Positions 45,831 to 53,641 of a DNA stretch of 64,000 nt are shown piece after piece (positions within the stretch are counted from its first letter, which is position 1; each line of letters opens with the position of its first letter). Under the pieces are notes generated by a model. That model made no database searches. It saw nothing but the letters and a program-made list of their open reading frames with translations, and was not told the origin of the DNA. The stretch is from SMWD01 sp002729875. GTDB taxonomy: Bacteria; Pseudomonadota; Gammaproteobacteria; Steroidobacterales; GCA-2729495. The stretch is taken from NCBI GenBank assembly GCA_036010905.1, contig DASCMH010000005.1, positions 62,001-126,000 on the forward strand, given 5' to 3'. The translations under genes and the position numbers were made by a program.

Positions 45831-46682
45831 ATGCGAGAGCAATCCATGCCAAACCTGAGAATCAGACTGCTTATGGAAGAAAATATTGGCTTGCGCTACC
45901 GACACCCTGTTCGCAGCCGGAGAATAACCGGCCTCGGGTTATTGCTGCTAACCGGGCTGCTGTCGGTTCTTGCCCTGCTCGTCAGTAGCGCACAGGCACA
46001 ACTTCCCGACTATGACGTACTTGATGAAATACTGGCCCGTAATGTCCGTAACGGATTTATCGACTATGACGGCATCGCATCCGAGCCGCAGTTTGGAAAA
46101 TTTGTCGAACAACTTGGCACGACACAGTCGGACGATCTGACCTCAACCAGTGCCAAACTGGCTTTTTATATCAATGCATATAACGCACTCGCGATTCAGG
46201 GCATCCTGAACGGCCATTCTCCTTCAGGCTGGTGGGGACGACGAAATTTTTTCCAAAAACAGAAATTTAATGTACTCGGCAAAATGATCAGCCTGCGAAC
46301 ACTTGAACATGAACATATCATCACACTTGGCGACCGTCGCATCCATTTTGCACTCATTCGTGCATCGATATCCTCTCCACGCCTGTCGAGCCAGGCATAC
46401 CGCCCGGAACGTCTTGACAAACAATTACATGACGCAGCAAAACAGTTTATTAACGACCCGACCCGAAATCATTTTGACACCAAACGACAAACAGCCTTTC
46501 TATCCAGGATATTCAAGTGGCATGCAGATGGTTTCATTGCAGCCGGCGGCTCGCTACAACGCTACCTTGCACGCTTTGCAGACGATGCACCGACACAGGA
46601 CATGCTTCGTCTGGATAAATTTTCTATCCGGTTTATCGACTATGACTGGGGCCTGAATGGTCGCTACCTCGGCAAAGACTAA
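45831..46682 (+). CDS. DUF547 domain protein, exported
   Basis: A 283-residue protein with a hydrophobic signal or anchor (about 33-58, ending SAQA) and a DUF547 domain. The domain has KLAFYINAYNALAIQGIL, LEHEHIITLGDRRIHFALIRAS and the C-terminal YLARFADD/IDYDWGLNG. In this family RxH...C is common, but here the Cys position after IRAS is replaced (SSPRL). Function of DUF547 is not known. ATG 45873 is an alternative start. It precedes msrP by 26 bases and may share its transcript. Confidence 0.85.
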   Translation: MREQSMPNLRIRLLMEENIGLRYRHPVRSRRITGLGLLLLTGLLSVLALLVSSAQAQLPDYDVLDEILARNVRNGFIDYDGIASEPQFGKFVEQLGTTQSDDLTSTSAKLAFYINAYNALAIQGILNGHSPSGWWGRRNFFQKQKFNVLGKMISLRTLEHEHIITLGDRRIHFALIRASISSPRLSSQAYRPERLDKQLHDAAKQFINDPTRNHFDTKRQTAFLSRIFKWHADGFIAAGGSLQRYLARFADDAPTQDMLRLDKFSIRFIDYDWGLNGRYLGKD

Positions 46683-46708
46683 TCCTAGTAAACGGAGAAC
46701 CGTTCGCC

Positions 46709-47632
46709 ATGCTGATACGACAAAAACCAGTGATTAGATCATTCCAGATAACACCGGAACACAACTACCTGAATCGCAGAGACTTTATCGGTTCGACCGC
46801 ACTGGCCGGCACCAGCCTGTTGTTCGCTCCCGGTTGCGCGGGCGCCGATGACAAAACCCCTGCCGCCAACCCTGAGGTCAATTCATTTGAGGACATCACC
46901 CGCTATAACAATTTCTATGAATTTGGCCTCGACAAAGAGGATCCGGCAAAATTATCCGGAGCGTTTAACACCAGTCCCTGGAGCGTCACAATCGATGGTG
47001 AAGCAGAGATTACCGGTAAATTTAATTTTGAGGATATTATCGGCCCGCATGCAATCGAAGAAAGAATCTATCGATTCCGCTGCGTTGAGGCCTGGTCAAT
47101 GGTCGTGCCATGGAATGGTATTTCGCTGAGCAATGTGCTGCAACGATTCAAACCAACCTCGAAGGCGAAATTTGTTGCCTTTGAAACAGTCTACAGGCCG
47201 GCGGAGATGCCCGGACAACGCAGAGGGGTACTCGATTTTCCGTATCGCGAAGGACTGACCATCGCTGAAGCAATGCACCCGCTGACACTGTTGGCAACCG
47301 GCTTGTACGGCGTTGATCTGCCAGGCCAGAATGGTGCGCCACTCCGCCTGATCGTCCCCTGGAAGTATGGCTTTAAAAGTATCAAGTCGATCGTACGTAT
47401 CAGTTTCACCGAAACCCGACCGTATACTACATGGTCGGATGCAATGCCGGCCGAATATGGTTTCTATGCAAACGTGAACCCCGAAGTCGATCATCCGCGC
47501 TGGAGTCAGGCGCGCGAACGCCGTATCGGCTCGGGACTGTTTGCGAAGAAACAGCCAACCCTGATGTTTAATGGCTATGGCGACGAAGTTGCCAGCCTGT
47601 ACACAGGCCTCGACCTGACCCGGCACTTCTGA
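46709..47632 (+). CDS. msrP: Protein-methionine-sulfoxide reductase catalytic subunit MsrP (YedY)
   Basis: A 307-residue periplasmic molybdopterin enzyme that repairs oxidised methionines. A Tat signal with NRRDFIG (22-28) precedes the sulfite-oxidase-fold domain. The molybdenum-ligating Cys125 is in YRFRCVEAWSMVVPW. The C-terminal segments KYGFKSIKSIV and NPEVDHPRWSQA are typical. It is followed by msrQ at 12 bases. Electrons come from the respiratory quinone pool through MsrQ. Confidence 0.95.
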   Translation: MLIRQKPVIRSFQITPEHNYLNRRDFIGSTALAGTSLLFAPGCAGADDKTPAANPEVNSFEDITRYNNFYEFGLDKEDPAKLSGAFNTSPWSVTIDGEAEITGKFNFEDIIGPHAIEERIYRFRCVEAWSMVVPWNGISLSNVLQRFKPTSKAKFVAFETVYRPAEMPGQRRGVLDFPYREGLTIAEAMHPLTLLATGLYGVDLPGQNGAPLRLIVPWKYGFKSIKSIVRISFTETRPYTTWSDAMPAEYGFYANVNPEVDHPRWSQARERRIGSGLFAKKQPTLMFNGYGDEVASLYTGLDLTRHF

Positions 47633-47644
47633 ACTACCCGAGCA

Positions 47645-48244
47645 TTGATTACACCGCTTATCATCAAGCGCTTTGGCAAGCTGGCTGTTTTCATTGCCTG
47701 CTGTGCTCCTTTGCTCTGGCTGATACTGAAGATATTCGCAGTCGGCCCGCTGCAACTCGGACCCAATCCGATAGAAAATATCCAGGACACGCTAGGCATA
47801 TGGGGCCTGCGCATGCTCTGTGCAACGCTCGCGTTAACCCCCCTGACCTGGGTTACCGGGCCATCACTAATCCGGTTCCGGCGCATGCTGGGCCTGTTTG
47901 CCTTCACCTACTGCGGGCTGCATTTCCTGAATTATCTCATCCTGGATCAAACTTTTGATTTTGCCGCCATCATCGAGGACATCCTTAAGCGCCCGTTCAT
48001 CACGATTGGTTTCCTCGGCCTGCTGACAATGACACCGCTCGCAATCACCTCAACCAATAACTGGCGCAGGAAACTCGGCAGACACTGGAAGCACCTGCAC
48101 CGACTCGTCTACCTCACCGTAATCCTGGCCTGCTGGCATTTCTACTGGCAAGTCAAAAAAGACCTTATGGAACCGTTGATCTACTGTTTGATCATTGCCG
48201 TACTGCTGGGGTTGCGCATCTGGCGAATCTACCGACACAAATAA
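47645..48244 (+). CDS. msrQ: Haem-binding membrane subunit MsrQ (YedZ)
   Basis: A 199-residue integral membrane protein with about six helices of the ferric-reductase-like fold. Haem-ligand histidines occur in TYCGLHFLNYL and in WKHLHRLVYLTVILACWHFYW. It passes electrons from quinones to MsrP. The start is TTG 47645, 12 bases after the msrP stop, without a clear ribosome site. The operon order msrP-msrQ is standard. Confidence 0.93.
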   Translation: MITPLIIKRFGKLAVFIACCAPLLWLILKIFAVGPLQLGPNPIENIQDTLGIWGLRMLCATLALTPLTWVTGPSLIRFRRMLGLFAFTYCGLHFLNYLILDQTFDFAAIIEDILKRPFITIGFLGLLTMTPLAITSTNNWRRKLGRHWKHLHRLVYLTVILACWHFYWQVKKDLMEPLIYCLIIAVLLGLRIWRIYRHK

Positions 48245-48322
48245 CCGGCCATCCATGACAGGATATTGACATCCAGATGATAAGATCGCAGCAATCTGAA
48301 CGCTTTGCGGAGATCATGCACC

Positions 48323-48706
48323 ATGAACAAACTTACACTGATTATTGCTTTTGCCCTGTTAACTGTATGTAGTATTAGCGGTGCGCACAGCAATAAACCA
48401 ATAACCGCGGTTGATCTTGATGCGCTGATCGTCGCCGGCAAAGTGCCGCTAATCCTCGACGTCAGATCACAAGATGAGTTTGCAGACGGTCACATTCCCG
48501 GCGCTATAAATATTCCCCATACCGAGCTCAAGGCACGCATCGCCGAACTGGAAAGCCATAAAAATAAACCCATCATACTGTACTGCCGGTCAGGCCGACG
48601 CGCAGTCGCTGCGGATGCGTTCCTGCACAGCAGGGGCTTTACCAGGATCATCGAACTTGAGGGGCACATGCTCGGCTGGCAGGCCGGCGGTCATCCGGTT
48701 GAATGA
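48323..48706 (+). CDS. Exported single-domain rhodanese-like protein
   Basis: A 127-residue protein with a signal peptide (1-22) and one rhodanese domain. The domain has LILDVRSQDEFADGHIPGAINIP and active-site loop YCRSGRRA with Cys88. Periplasmic rhodaneses handle sulfane sulfur or redox thiols. Start ATG 48323 has GGAG ten bases upstream. It follows msrQ by about 80 bases, which fits a shared oxidative repair role, although this is positional inference. Confidence 0.9.
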   Translation: MNKLTLIIAFALLTVCSISGAHSNKPITAVDLDALIVAGKVPLILDVRSQDEFADGHIPGAINIPHTELKARIAELESHKNKPIILYCRSGRRAVAADAFLHSRGFTRIIELEGHMLGWQAGGHPVE

Positions 48707-48736
48707 CTGGCGGATAAATTTGACGCATTTTTTTAC

Positions 48737-49321
48737 TCAGTGCAGAGCGGGCCGCAATTCAAGATCTGCCACTATTGCGGCTTCGAGTTCCAGCAGTTCA
48801 TGCAGACGCGGGTAAATGAGTTGTGCGTCAAACTCTTTGAGCAACAAGTGCACAAACAGGTGTCCGTGCTTAAGTTCTGCTTTGCCGAGACGGCTATAAA
48901 ATGCCCGCATGGTCTCATCTTCCAGTTCACGACCCAGCAGCGCAAAACGTTCCGCGCCGCGCGACTCGATAACCGAGGCTATCAGCATGCGATCAATCAG
49001 GCGTTCATCTCGTCCGTGCCGGGCCGCTATAAGCAATTGGTTGGCGTACAAATCCGGTTCGTCTTTCCGCAGAGTCAGCCTGCGGGCAGCACAAATCTCG
49101 TAAACATCCCGAAAATGCTCGGTTTCCTCAAGGGCCAGGTCGATCATGGCCGGAATCAGAGCAGGCCGGTCCGGGTACTTGACGATGAAACTCATAGCCA
49201 TGGCTGAAGCCTTACGCTCACAGTTGGCATGGTCAAGCAGAAATGCATTGAAATCCCGGCAGACGACCTTGACCCAGTCTGGTGATGTGTTAACAAGCAC
49301 ATCAATGGATTTTTTAACCAA
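48737..49321 (-). CDS. miaE: tRNA 2-methylthio-N6-isopentenyl-adenosine(37) hydroxylase MiaE
   Basis: A 194-residue diiron enzyme that hydroxylates ms2i6A37 in tRNA. Four-helix-bundle iron ligands are visible: Glu in NCERKAS, ExxH as EETEH, Glu in ESRGAERF and ExxH as ELKHGH. The best start is TTG 49321 (reads VKKSIDVLV), six bases after AAGGAG; a longer frame to 49348 would collide with the divergent gene. It is convergent with the rhodanese gene. Confidence 0.9.
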   Translation of the reverse strand: MVKKSIDVLVNTSPDWVKVVCRDFNAFLLDHANCERKASAMAMSFIVKYPDRPALIPAMIDLALEETEHFRDVYEICAARRLTLRKDEPDLYANQLLIAARHGRDERLIDRMLIASVIESRGAERFALLGRELEDETMRAFYSRLGKAELKHGHLFVHLLLKEFDAQLIYPRLHELLELEAAIVADLELRPALH

Positions 49322-49336
49322 CAGTAACTCCTTGTG

Positions 49337-50608
49337 ATGACGGCTCACTCGCCCGCATCCATCGCCGGGCGACGATCGGCGGTCGAGCGGTATTTGCTAA
49401 AGCGCCAATTCTACCCGTTTGACATCATTGCGAAAGCTTCATCAGACCTGGGTCTGGTCGTGGTCATCCCCTGCTTCGATGAACCGGACATCGGCCCGGT
49501 GCTGGCTGCACTGGCGGCCTGTGATGCCCCCGATTGCGATGTCGAGATAATTGTCGTGGTCAATGCGCCTGCCGGCACGGATGCGGACACACTGAAACGC
49601 AACGATACGGCGGCATGCAGTGTGCGTAATTTTGCGGCTGGCGGAATGCCGGACTGGATGCAAGGCCATGTGATAGAGCACAACGCCCTGCCGATTGCCC
49701 GGGCAGGGGTCGGCCTCGCGCGCAAGATCGGTATGGATGAAGCGGCCGCACGCATCGCGACAACAACCGATTGCACCGGGGTCATAGCCTGCCTCGATGC
49801 TGACTGCAGTGTTGCACCGAACTACCTGGTGCGGCTTCATGATGGGTTTGTCGAGCATCCCGAATGCCCCGGAGTTTCGATTTATTTTGAGCATCCGGAT
49901 TTGTTTGCCTGCCCTGATCCGGTTCACCGCGCCATGATTGATTACGAGTTGCATCTCAGGTACTACATTGCCGGGCAACGACTTGCCGGGTTCCCCTATG
50001 CATTTCACACGGTAGGTTCAGCACTGGCCTGTTCATCGGCAGCCTATGTCGCACAGGGCGGTATGAATCTGCGCCAGGGGGGCGAGGATTTTTATTTTGC
50101 TCAGAAGCTAATCGCTGTGGGCGGCTATCGGGCATTGAATGATACGACGGTCTATCCGGGGGTGCGGCGCTCGGCACGGGTACCATTCGGCACCGGTCCG
50201 GCAATTAACCGTGCGCTGGAGACCGGCATCGAGCTCGAGACCTTCGCGCCACAGATATTTAGAGACCTGGCGACATTCTGTGCAACTCTTGCGCAGGCGA
50301 ATCCTACCAACATGGCTACACTCATGACCGGATTACCAGCCGTACTCCACCAGTTTCTCGTCAGCCAGGGAATCAGTGACCGGCTTGATGAAATTGCCGC
50401 CAACGTAGCATCCGACCTGAGTTTCCGGCAGCGGGTATCACGCTGGTTTAATGCATTCAGGTTCCTGAAATTTGCGCAGTTTGCCAGCCGCAGCGCCTAC
50501 CCCAAGGTTCCGGTCTCAGTGGCAGCACGTGAATTGGCCGCTCAGGATTCATCCCGGGACACAGCCGACTTGCTGCATTGGTACCGAGGCCAGGATCGCG
50601 GTTGCTGA
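49337..50608 (+). CDS. Glycosyltransferase family 2-like protein
   Basis: A 423-residue cytoplasmic protein. The GT-A nucleotide-sugar fold is visible in LVVVIPCFDEPDIGPVLAAL and IIVVVNAP, with the metal-binding DxD-like site CLDADCSVAP. The acceptor-region GGEDFYFAQKL follows (an ED motif common in GT2). The C-terminal 130 residues are helical and not recognised. There are no membrane helices. It lies directly upstream of glnK and divergent from miaE. Product unknown. Confidence 0.8.
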   Translation: MTAHSPASIAGRRSAVERYLLKRQFYPFDIIAKASSDLGLVVVIPCFDEPDIGPVLAALAACDAPDCDVEIIVVVNAPAGTDADTLKRNDTAACSVRNFAAGGMPDWMQGHVIEHNALPIARAGVGLARKIGMDEAAARIATTTDCTGVIACLDADCSVAPNYLVRLHDGFVEHPECPGVSIYFEHPDLFACPDPVHRAMIDYELHLRYYIAGQRLAGFPYAFHTVGSALACSSAAYVAQGGMNLRQGGEDFYFAQKLIAVGGYRALNDTTVYPGVRRSARVPFGTGPAINRALETGIELETFAPQIFRDLATFCATLAQANPTNMATLMTGLPAVLHQFLVSQGISDRLDEIAANVASDLSFRQRVSRWFNAFRFLKFAQFASRSAYPKVPVSVAARELAAQDSSRDTADLLHWYRGQDRGC

Positions 50609-50622
50609 TAACAGTCACAGAG

Positions 50623-50638
50623 TGGGACAATGTTGGCG
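50623..50638 (+). promoter_or_regulatory. Putative sigma-54 promoter of glnK-amtB
   Basis: TGGGAC-N5-TGGC (50623-50637) keeps the GG/GC pair ten bases apart required by sigma-54 and matches TGGCAC-N5-TTGC at 8 of 10 defined positions. It lies 65 bases before the glnK start. NtrC-type control of glnK-amtB is common in proteobacteria. No clear NtrC palindrome was found upstream. Confidence 0.5.
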
Positions 50639-50702
50639 GCCTCATGTAAAATCGCTCGCCAGTTCAAGAAGAAAACAAACAGGATTGAGGGGAAGTATCG
50701 AT

Positions 50703-51041
50703 ATGAAACTGATTACGGCAATAATCAAGCCGTTCCGGCTGGACGATGTCCGTAACGCGCTGAATGAAGAAGGTATTCACGGTATGACGGTCACCGAGGT
50801 CAAGGGCTTTGGCCGGCAACGCGGTCACACTGAGCTCTATCGAGGCGCTGAATATGTCGTAGATTTTCTGCCCAAATCCAAAGTTGAGGTTGCAGTAAAC
50901 GATGAACGCGTCGAACAGGTTATAGAAGCGATTGCCCGGGCTGCCAAGACCGGCAAGGTCGGTGACGGCAAAATTTTTGTCGCCAATCTTGAGCAGTCAG
51001 TCAGAATTCGTACCGGTGAAACCGGCGACGAAGCACTATAA
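50703..51041 (+). CDS. glnK: Nitrogen regulatory protein P-II
   Basis: A 112-residue PII protein, full length. It opens MKLITAIIKPFRLDDVR. The T-loop carries the uridylylation site Tyr51 in YRGAEYVVDF, the B-loop is KTGKVGDGKIF and the C-terminus is RIRTGETGDEAL. It senses 2-oxoglutarate and ATP/ADP, and binds AmtB when nitrogen is plentiful. The start is ATG 50703 after GAGGGGAAG; a longer frame upstream has no PII homology. It is followed by amtB in the classic pair. Confidence 0.96.
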   Translation: MKLITAIIKPFRLDDVRNALNEEGIHGMTVTEVKGFGRQRGHTELYRGAEYVVDFLPKSKVEVAVNDERVEQVIEAIARAAKTGKVGDGKIFVANLEQSVRIRTGETGDEAL

Positions 51042-51097
51042 GTTATGGAAATCATTGCCCGGCTGCAATTGTGAAGAAAATAATCAGGGGTGTAGTG

Positions 51098-52399
51098 ATG
51101 GGAAGATTTATTCTGCCGGCTGTTTTGCTGTTCATGATTTTAATGCTGCCGGAGGCGGCGGTCGCGGCCGAAATTGATACCGGTGATACGGCCTGGATGC
51201 TGACTTCAACCGCACTCGTATTGTTTATGACGCTGCCTGGGCTCGCGCTGTTTTATTCCGGTCTCGTACAGTCGCGCAATGTGTTGTCTGTATTAATGCA
51301 ATGTTTTGCGATTGCCTGCATGGTCTCGATTGTCTGGTTAATATGTGGCTACAGCCTGTTCGCCACAAATGGCGGTGGGGCGCAGGCCTTTATCGGCGGC
51401 CTGGAGAAGAGTTTTCTGGCCGGTGTGGGCACCGATTCCGTGGAGGGTACGATCCCGGAAACGGTGTTTATCATGTTCCAGATGACGTTTGCAATTATCA
51501 CGCCCGCACTGATTGTCGGTGGTTTTGCCGAGCGCATGCGGTTCGGCTCCATGTTTCTTTTCACGACCCTTTGGTTGTTGCTTGTTTATATTCCAATTGC
51601 ACACTGGGTTTGGGGCGGTGGCTGGCTGGCTGAACTTGATTTTATGGATTTTGCCGGTGGTGCTGTCGTGCATATTAATGCCGGTGTTGCGGCGCTGGTT
51701 GCAGCGCTGGTTATGGGAAATCGCAAAGGTTTTCCGCAAACCCCGATGCCGCCGCATAATTTGCCAATGACATTTATGGGTGCGGGAATGCTGTGGGTCG
51801 GTTGGTTCGGTTTCAATGCAGGCAGTGCAATCGCTGCAAACGGTTCGGCCGGCATGGCAATGCTGGTAACACATATAGGCGCTGCGGCGGGTTCATTGGC
51901 ATGGATGAGCCGTGAATGGATGCGGTTTGGCAAACCCAGCATGCTGGGCATTGTCACCGGCATGGTTGCCGGACTTGGCACGATCACACCAGCTTCCGGG
52001 TTTGTCGGTCCCGGCGGAGCGCTCATTATCGGCGTGCTCGGTGGCAGTATGTGCTTCACAGCGACACAAATGATTAAACGACGGTTTAAAATCGATGATT
52101 CGCTCGATGTATTTTCCGTACATGGTGTCGGTGGATGCCTTGGCATCCTGCTGACCGGCGTATTTGCCGCCCCAAATCTGGGTATTTTCAGCGGGTTTGG
52201 ATTGCCTGACGGCATGACGATTAGCAGTCAACTTGGGGTTCAGGCGCTGGGCGCCGTTGCGACATTGGCTTGGTGTGGACTGGTGACCTTCGCCATCCTG
52301 AAGATAATCGATGTATCAATGGGGTTGCGGGTCTCCGTAGATGAGGAAACTAAAGGACTCGATATAGTGTTGCATGATGAACAAGGCTATAACTTGTAG
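51098..52399 (+). CDS. amtB: Ammonium transporter AmtB
   Basis: A 433-residue channel with a cleavable signal (ending AVAA) and eleven helices. The twin pore histidines are in GGAVVHINAGVAAL and DVFSVHGVGGCLG, and the family signature DFAGGAVVHINAG is intact. It takes up ammonium and is blocked by GlnK. Start ATG 51098 has AGGGG seven bases upstream; GTG 51071 would add nine residues. It follows glnK by 56 bases. Confidence 0.96.
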   Translation: MGRFILPAVLLFMILMLPEAAVAAEIDTGDTAWMLTSTALVLFMTLPGLALFYSGLVQSRNVLSVLMQCFAIACMVSIVWLICGYSLFATNGGGAQAFIGGLEKSFLAGVGTDSVEGTIPETVFIMFQMTFAIITPALIVGGFAERMRFGSMFLFTTLWLLLVYIPIAHWVWGGGWLAELDFMDFAGGAVVHINAGVAALVAALVMGNRKGFPQTPMPPHNLPMTFMGAGMLWVGWFGFNAGSAIAANGSAGMAMLVTHIGAAAGSLAWMSREWMRFGKPSMLGIVTGMVAGLGTITPASGFVGPGGALIIGVLGGSMCFTATQMIKRRFKIDDSLDVFSVHGVGGCLGILLTGVFAAPNLGIFSGFGLPDGMTISSQLGVQALGAVATLAWCGLVTFAILKIIDVSMGLRVSVDEETKGLDIVLHDEQGYNL

Positions 52400-52566
52400 C
52401 AAGTGATCTGCTGCGACGATTACCAGCGGGCTGATAGCCGGCCCCGACCAAACGCATTACTATTGCTCTGCCGCCATGCAGTGGATTAAACGGGATCGTC
52501 GCTATAACCGGCTGCCGGTTTACCAGTAGACTACGTTGCAATAAATAATACCAACAGATTATTCGT

Positions 52567-53637
52567 ATGCCCTCAGCCCTGCCTCTACCAGCCATAAGCA
52601 AACTTTTGCTGGCTGCATCCGTGTTGCTGCTCACGATTACCGATGCCCCTGCCCAGGGTCGCGTTATTCGCGTCACGACGACCCAGGTTGATCGCATGAA
52701 TGTAGAGCAGATCGAAACGGCTGTCGGCATCATTCAGAGCCGCCGTTCACCGCAGATAGCCGCACAGGTAGCCGGTGAAGTAGTCACCGTACTTGTCGAT
52801 GAAGGCCAGGGTGTCGAAGCAGGTGAAGTGTTGGCGCGTATCGACAACGAGCAGTACCGATTGGCCAAAAAAGCCAGTCAGGCTGAAGTGCGGCGACTGG
52901 AAGCGCTGCATGCAAAAAAAAACCGGGAGTTTGAACGCTCTCAGCAACTGTTTGCGAACAAGCTGATTGCCCAGGATCAGTTGGAGAATGTAGCAGGAGA
53001 CCTGGCAGCATTAACCGAACAACTGGCCGGAGCAAACACCCAGGTGGCGGATAGCCAGCGGCGCCTGACCGAAACGGAACTGGTCGCACCGGTACGTGCA
53101 GAAATTGGCGTACGCCACATCGATGTTGGTGATTATCTGCAGACGGGGATGATTGCCTTTGATCTGATCGATGTTGAAAATCTGCGCGTACGGCTGCCGT
53201 TTCCCGAATACCGAGCACCGTTGCTGCGCCCCGGCCTGAGTGTGCGGCTTAGTTCACCCGCTTCGACCAGTACCCCGGTGGCGGCAAAAATTACCGATAT
53301 CCGGCCGGGCATTAATCCGGCGAATCGTTCGGTTGCGGTTATTATCGACCTCATCAACCCCGGCAACTGGCGCCCCGGCGCCAGCGTGCGTGCCGAGGTA
53401 ATCATCGAAACCCGTGAAGAAGTCATCATGGTACCGCAAATATCCATCGTACGCCGCCCGGCTGGTAATGTCGTCTATGTGCTCAACGGTAAAAATGTCT
53501 CTGAACAACAGGTAGAGCGCGGACAACGCAGCGGCAGGTTTGTCGAAATTCGCAGCGGTCTGCATGGCAGTGAAACCGTCATCGTCGATGGTGCCGGTTT
53601 TCTAACCGATGGCAGCGAAGTATCGGTCATCGAGTAA
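52567..53637 (+). CDS. RND efflux periplasmic adaptor (MFP/HlyD family)
   Basis: A 356-residue adaptor with a signal peptide (ending APAQG). The lipoyl half-motif GEVVTVLVDEGQGVEAGEVLARID is followed by a coiled-coil hairpin (about 100-160) and the second half ETELVAPVRAEIGVRHIDVGDYL. Barrel and membrane-proximal domains complete it. It couples the inner-membrane pump encoded four bases downstream to an outer-membrane channel. No such channel gene is adjacent. Confidence 0.92.
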   Translation: MPSALPLPAISKLLLAASVLLLTITDAPAQGRVIRVTTTQVDRMNVEQIETAVGIIQSRRSPQIAAQVAGEVVTVLVDEGQGVEAGEVLARIDNEQYRLAKKASQAEVRRLEALHAKKNREFERSQQLFANKLIAQDQLENVAGDLAALTEQLAGANTQVADSQRRLTETELVAPVRAEIGVRHIDVGDYLQTGMIAFDLIDVENLRVRLPFPEYRAPLLRPGLSVRLSSPASTSTPVAAKITDIRPGINPANRSVAVIIDLINPGNWRPGASVRAEVIIETREEVIMVPQISIVRRPAGNVVYVLNGKNVSEQQVERGQRSGRFVEIRSGLHGSETVIVDGAGFLTDGSEVSVIE

Positions 53638-53641
53638 CGCC

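Noticed and set aside
51338..52215. Long minus-strand open frames opposite amtB
   Set aside because: Fully antisense to an intact AmtB with clear motifs; the translations are low-complexity and Cys/Thr/Pro-rich.
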